From NCBI GenBank assembly GCA_017621695.1, contig JAGASP010000121.1:1-51648 (forward strand): a DNA stretch of 51,648 nt, given 5' to 3'. The translations under genes and the position numbers were made by a program. Below the pieces are notes generated by a model. The model did no database searches, was not told the DNA's origin, and worked only from the letters and a program-made list of their open reading frames with translations. Positions 49,001 through 51,648 of the stretch are shown here, in pieces (position 1 is the first letter of the stretch; each line of letters begins with the position of its first letter). The DNA comes from Clostridia bacterium. Lineage in GTDB: Bacteria > Bacillota > Clostridia > Oscillospirales > CAG-272.

Positions 49001-51003
49001 GTCGTAAAATCAAGCGAGAAGGGATACTGATCCGGACCGATTTTGATCACTCTTCTGTCCGCGCCTGTATGGGAGAAAGAGCGCAGAGGGAGCCCGATCC
49101 GGCCGCAGTCCACGTTGACATAATAGGCGGTACCGTTCAACTTATCAACGGTGATCCGATTATCGTACTGCGCCTCAAAGTAGCCGAAATTGATAGAGAC
49201 ATTCGCACCCCACGCGACGGAAAACACGTCGGCACAACTCTTGCCGTAGAAGTCGCCGGCGTTGACGATCGCCACCGCGCCGTTGCAAAGACATACCGCC
49301 GCGCAGACGGTCTCTTTTTCACCGTTGTCGTCGATCGTAAAGCCGCGCCCGTAGTATTCGCCGCCGTTGGAAGTAAAGCGCCCTCCGTCACGCACAACGA
49401 CCGCGTTTCCGGGCGTGATCGAATTGACCGTTCCCGCGCTTGTGCTGCCGCCGGTATTGTATTTTTTCGTGTATGTGTAATACTCGCTTTCATAATGCCC
49501 CGCCGTGATCTCGCCGCCGTTCACGGTCAAGATCCCCTGCACGTTGAACACCGTCAGCGCACGGTCGAGAAAAATCCCCGTCTGCTCGTTCGTTTCCCCC
49601 ATACTCGGGATACGTCTGTCAAAGATGATCTCGCCGCCGCCGACGGAATCGTCAACGGTAAGGTTTGCGCCGCTTTCCACGCTGAAAAGGGCATCCGAGG
49701 ATAACGCGGTGCCGAAATCAAGCCGTACTTTTATCGTATGTCCGTTCAGATCCAGAACGGCGTCGCCCTTTACGGCAAAGGTGTCGATAAAATCACTCAG
49801 GTCGTCCTCAAGTCGGAGATAACGCTTTGACGACCCCGTCTGCCGCAGGATCGTTTTCAGATCCGAAACGTATTTGATCCGATACGGAGAAGCCTTCGTT
49901 CCGCTTCCCGTCAGCGTTTCGACCCTCACGTCGATACCGGTCCCGCTTGAACCGAGATTCAGAAACACCGCCGCGTCGCTTGCGGAATAATCGGTAAAAT
50001 CATAGTAATGTTCCGTCGAATCCACATAGATATGCGTGTAATCCTTTTTTTCATGGTTGAACGCGTACAGCGGGATCCCGATCCTGCCGCAATCCACATT
50101 GACGTAGGCGGCGACGCCGTTTGCCTTATCAACGGTAACGCGGTTATCGTAGCGTGCATAAAAATTGCCCGCGTAAACGGTAAGATCGACCCGGTCACCT
50201 ACCGAAAAAACGTCGGCACAACTCTTGCCGTAAAAATCTCCGGCGTATATCACCGCTTCGGCGCCTCTCAACAGTTTAACCGCCGCACATGCTGAATCCT
50301 TCTGACCCTCGTCGTCGATCGTAAAACCGCGCCCGTAATACTCGCCGCCGTTGGAAACAAAACGCCCGCCGCTCTTTACGACGACCGCATTACCGGGCGT
50401 GATCGAGTTGACGGTTCCCGGAGACGGACTGCTGTCCGCATAGATATAGCCGTCGGTATAGGTATAATACTCGCTCTCGTAATGTCCCGCCGTGATTTCA
50501 CCCGCATTCACGGTCAAAACACCGGATACGTCAAACACCGTCAACGGGCGGCTGAGAAAAATGTCGGAATACTCATTCGTTTCTCCCATGGAGGGAATGA
50601 ATCTGTCGTGGATGATCTCGCCGCCTCCGACGGAATCGTTCAGTGTCAGCGACGCTCCCGCCTCGATGACAAACAGACTGCGATTCTCGCTCCCGTCGTT
50701 AAAAAACAACTTGGATCGGATCTTATGACCGTTCAGATCGACGGTCTTATAGCCCTTCACACTGATCGGACCGAATGCATAGTACTGCTCTCCCTCTATA
50801 TCGGCGCCGATCTGAATAAAGACCCTTTCCCCTCCTTCTTCGGTCAGAGCGTCGATCAGTTCCCTTTGGTTTGTTACGGTAACGTATTTCGGTCTCGATC
50901 CCGTTCCGTCCTCTCTTTCCGAAGCGGAAACAGTCATTCCGAGGGTTAAACTCGGCATGACGAGCAATAAGCACAAAAGCAAGCATAAAAGTCTTTTCAA
51001 CAT
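46072..51003 (-). CDS. Secreted beta-helix surface protein (1,643 residues)
   Basis: The signal peptide (MLKRLLCLLLCLLLVMPSLT..TVSA) is followed by two tandem copies (about 45-370 and 371-680) of a beta-helix-like unit of about 310 residues. Both copies contain LDLNGH or VDLNGH, NDSVGGGEII or DDSVGGGEII, PSMGETNE, EITAGHYESEYYTYT, SITPGNAVVV, SNGGEYYGRGFTIDD, AGDFYGKSCADVFSV and VNVDCGRIG. Mixed Ig-like beta domains follow. A His/Cys segment (GCDHSKNT, YRICSICGEEFEHAAH, VRTCSVCSYQE) near 1040-1090 has the pattern of a structural zinc-binding repeat, and the protein ends in the same duplicated domain (about 1348-1643) as its neighbour. The start at 51003 has GGAGG 8 bases upstream; a TTG at 51018 is less likely. 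No wall-anchor motif was found. Confidence 0.87.
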   Translation of the reverse strand: MLKRLLCLLLCLLLVMPSLTLGMTVSASEREDGTGSRPKYVTVTNQRELIDALTEEGGERVFIQIGADIEGEQYYAFGPISVKGYKTVDLNGHKIRSKLFFNDGSENRSLFVIEAGASLTLNDSVGGGEIIHDRFIPSMGETNEYSDIFLSRPLTVFDVSGVLTVNAGEITAGHYESEYYTYTDGYIYADSSPSPGTVNSITPGNAVVVKSGGRFVSNGGEYYGRGFTIDDEGQKDSACAAVKLLRGAEAVIYAGDFYGKSCADVFSVGDRVDLTVYAGNFYARYDNRVTVDKANGVAAYVNVDCGRIGIPLYAFNHEKKDYTHIYVDSTEHYYDFTDYSASDAAVFLNLGSSGTGIDVRVETLTGSGTKASPYRIKYVSDLKTILRQTGSSKRYLRLEDDLSDFIDTFAVKGDAVLDLNGHTIKVRLDFGTALSSDALFSVESGANLTVDDSVGGGEIIFDRRIPSMGETNEQTGIFLDRALTVFNVQGILTVNGGEITAGHYESEYYTYTKKYNTGGSTSAGTVNSITPGNAVVVRDGGRFTSNGGEYYGRGFTIDDNGEKETVCAAVCLCNGAVAIVNAGDFYGKSCADVFSVAWGANVSINFGYFEAQYDNRITVDKLNGTAYYVNVDCGRIGLPLRSFSHTGADRRVIKIGPDQYPFSLDFTTSQSNEFENLGSEGIGADVTVSVQENGASRIVREDGIDAGLTYSPTDHFELINDNAQYYSESFAPLPDAPYHVMSYYWKVTRLGGNGWEDVSYAPGAPVSNNYYLTDTNRLDLYALARDLRGGMTQGSTYRIEAHASEYWKPADEVIYTVSDDVIEIDCVYERIGNISLPDDVTGIIWPEHGKNPVNLSIEQEAFTAAFTFEEQKAGGTRYTPMSERSTFSRGGSYRLKVQITPKPYYRVDAEHSLTVGGKTATELTVSGGVLTGYIVPLDVLPSKILSIPVRGDISVGVELSAASPLNSPISGVKVSTVWYKDGSAYTGTSTPGEYRALVTVTAQDPYVFTDATIVTVMGKMYPITNLSPDGLSGSVLTDPQYVGCDHSKNTNGVTYDSEYHYRICSICGEEFEHAAHTFGNWSHQGGEDVRTCSVCSYQETVSNGRSEVPYIRLTGKTPKIGDTLPVLAICEEDRKYGSMENETEWYIDELNYKNRVSADTVMEDGHVYLAFLKFNVSNGYFFTDDTEVATLDLLASTRENVYGSWNHIEAVLAFTPRAYAAGHFTLAPMVAGQTYGEFLSGFDADIDGVRDALTVAVYQNGSLQASLVYNYASDSWWIASGSVDEFMARPMDPEAEYKLLLTLAETGKYFREEDVRVDNPVAAASFSVAGGNLGCTVTAYYRLCPIEIEAASITLQNNLKENFYIEKESITEGGYTDLHAAFEINGKTVTVSQFSEVTSEGKTYYVFSLPDIAPNQMNDTVKVTLHAVKDGKEYVSAPTEYSVAEYCYSMLKKTDDAELRTLLVNLLDYGAAAQHYTGYKTGDLANATLTEEQRAWGTATDPALTSVKNIAYQAVESPFVVWKGVSLRLGDSITMQFVFTAASTDGITVRFENAGGTMLKEITAEDLTASGGYYIASYSGITAGQMSETVLVTAYNGDTAISNTVSYSIESYAYAKQNDADASLAALVRAMMKYGNAAKTYGK
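46075..46960 (-). other. Duplicated C-terminal domain of the 1,643-residue protein
   Basis: Half 1: ASITLQNNLKENFYIEK ... NQMNDTVKVTLHA ... YSVAEYCYSML ... LLVNLLDYGAAAQHY. Half 2: VSLRLGDSITMQFVF ... GQMSETVLVTAYNG ... YSIESYAYAKQ ... LVRAMMKYGNAAKTY. It aligns along its full length with 33766-34660, with well over half the residues identical by eye. Confidence 0.8.
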
Positions 51004-51050
51004 GGTGTTTTCCTCCAATCCGGGTTTTCGAAATTGTCCTTTTATAGAAC

Positions 51051-51070
51051 GGAAATGTTATCGCATTTCC
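51051..51070. promoter_or_regulatory. Inverted repeat upstream of the beta-helix surface gene
   Basis: GGAAATG (51051-51057) and CATTTCC (51064-51070) with 6 bases between, about 50 bases upstream of the start codon. A TATAAA on the minus strand lies just downstream (near 51042-51047), but no good -35 box was found. Possible operator or leader hairpin. Confidence 0.4.
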
Positions 51071-51104
51071 GATTGCAGAACATAGTACCCCCATTTTCAT
51101 AATT

Positions 51105-51368
51105 CTATTTTATTTTCAGCTTTATCCCACAATGGGGGCAATACAGCGAGTCGGGGGCTAACACCGTATCGCATTCGGGACAGCAGGGATGCTGCCGTTT
51201 GTAACGGTCAAAGAGCGTTTCGCTTGATAATCTTTCGCCACAATCGGGACAGAAGGAAGCGGAGGCTTTAATCACTTGACCGCATTTAGCGCAGACTTTG
51301 GTATTCCGCATTACATTCGGGCCATATCCAAAATCCTCTAAATTCTTTAACCGTGTTTTCTGTGTCAT
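51105..51368 (-). CDS. Double zinc-ribbon protein
   Basis: An 87-residue soluble protein with four CxxC pairs: CAKCG, CPDCG, CPECD and CPHCG, i.e. two zinc ribbons. The N-terminus (TQKTRLKNLEDFGYGPNV) is polar. The ATG at 51368 has GGGAGGT upstream; an ATG at 51389 would overlap the previous gene. It follows the next zinc-ribbon gene by one base, so they form an operon. Its function is unknown; such proteins often bind nucleic acid or other proteins. Confidence 0.72.
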   Translation of the reverse strand: MTQKTRLKNLEDFGYGPNVMRNTKVCAKCGQVIKASASFCPDCGERLSSETLFDRYKRQHPCCPECDTVLAPDSLYCPHCGIKLKIK

Positions 51369-51369
51369 A

Positions 51370-51648
51370 TCAGCGAGACCTCCCTTCATAGTTCAGCAGG
51401 TTGCCACAGACAGGACAGGTTCTTCCGGGGTTTTCAACCTTTGCGCCGCAGGTCTTGCAAAACTTGGCTTCTGCTTCAAAGGGAGCGCAATCGACACATT
51501 CCGCCACTTCGGGATTGAACACAGCGTTGATCACAAACTTGCCGCATTTATGGCAAATGTTGAAATGCTTCTTGCCTTCCTTTTCCCAAGCAAGCAACAA
51601 TTCCTGTTCGGGTGTATCCGCTTTGTAGGTTTTCTTAGTCGTACAGAC
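51370..51648 (-). CDS. Zinc-ribbon protein, 5' end beyond window
   Basis: At least 92 residues; the frame is open to the window edge (VCTTKKTYKADTPEQE, then LLLAWEKEGKKHFNICHKCG). It contains CHKCG, CVDC, CKTCG and CPVCG pairs, that is two zinc ribbons, with the second part matching the zinc_ribbon_2 type (KFCKTCGAKVENPGRTCPVC). It ends one base before the next zinc-ribbon gene. The true start lies outside. Confidence 0.75.
   Translation of the reverse strand, partial: VCTTKKTYKADTPEQELLLAWEKEGKKHFNICHKCGKFVINAVFNPEVAECVDCAPFEAEAKFCKTCGAKVENPGRTCPVCGNLLNYEGRSR

Overview
The window looks like a chromosomal segment of an uncultured gut-type Clostridia (Bacillota; Oscillospirales or Christensenellales-like). 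The grounds are moderately high GC with Gram-positive style lipoproteins, strong AAAGGAGG ribosome binding sites, near-consensus TTGACA-17-TATAAT promoters, a single-chain Fe-S L-serine dehydratase, a FeoB-associated Cys-rich peptide, a corrinoid-activator-like ASKHA protein and very large secreted repeat proteins. No rRNA, CRISPR array or replication origin was seen.

Region 1 (1-13 kb) is housekeeping and small-metabolite genes. It holds a two-gene metal cluster (FeoB-associated peptide plus CopZ-like chaperone), serine synthesis (serC-serA), an operon pairing a ThyX-like protein with L-serine dehydratase, a translationally coupled membrane protein/AlaX editing protein/2Fe-2S ASKHA activator/GH43-like operon, a lipoprotein, an atypical ferredoxin-fused aldo/keto reductase and an SGNH hydrolase.

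Region 2 (13-25 kb) holds asnS with a downstream lipoprotein, a first ECF sigma/membrane anti-sigma pair, a minus-strand operon for surface proteins (beta-helix lipoprotein, lamin-tail/endonuclease-phosphatase protein with a Gly-Gly-Cys C-terminal tail, YwaF-like membrane protein) and a GH109-like oxidoreductase.

Region 3 (25-33 kb) is an accessory region that begins at two tRNA-Leu genes (GAG and CAG). It contains two tandem cassette-like units (25.5-27.44 kb). Each unit has a terminator hairpin with the same core, an array of short hairpins, a near-identical promoter built into the last hairpin, one AT-rich orphan gene of about 186 codons and a conserved end repeat. Next comes a 2.6-kb unit bounded by perfect 76-bp inverted repeats that carries a second, paralogous ECF sigma/anti-sigma pair. 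It is followed by copies of the tRNA-Leu 3' end and by a scrapyard of a conjugative-type element: a frameshifted serine recombinase, a NERD-domain fragment, an amidoligase fragment, an intact gamma-glutamylcyclotransferase and small zinc proteins.

Region 4 (33-51.6 kb) is a minus-strand surface-protein locus. Two small zinc-ribbon genes precede a 1,643-residue secreted beta-helix protein and a 4,079-residue secreted protein with Ig-like repeats, BspA-type leucine-rich repeats and a long helical region. A previously uncalled 56-residue gene and a small Ser/Thr-rich lipoprotein follow, coupled by a 4-base overlap. The two giants share a C-terminal segment of about 300 residues, which is itself two copies of one domain, with no LPXTG or dockerin seen. 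It is a good candidate for an undescribed surface-anchoring or sorting module.

The most unusual signals are the hairpin-array cassettes (25.5-27.44 kb), the 76-bp inverted repeats around the sigma module (27.44-30.08 kb), and the duplicated C-terminal domain plus coupled small proteins of region 4. All family names are from reading motifs by eye; no database search was possible.
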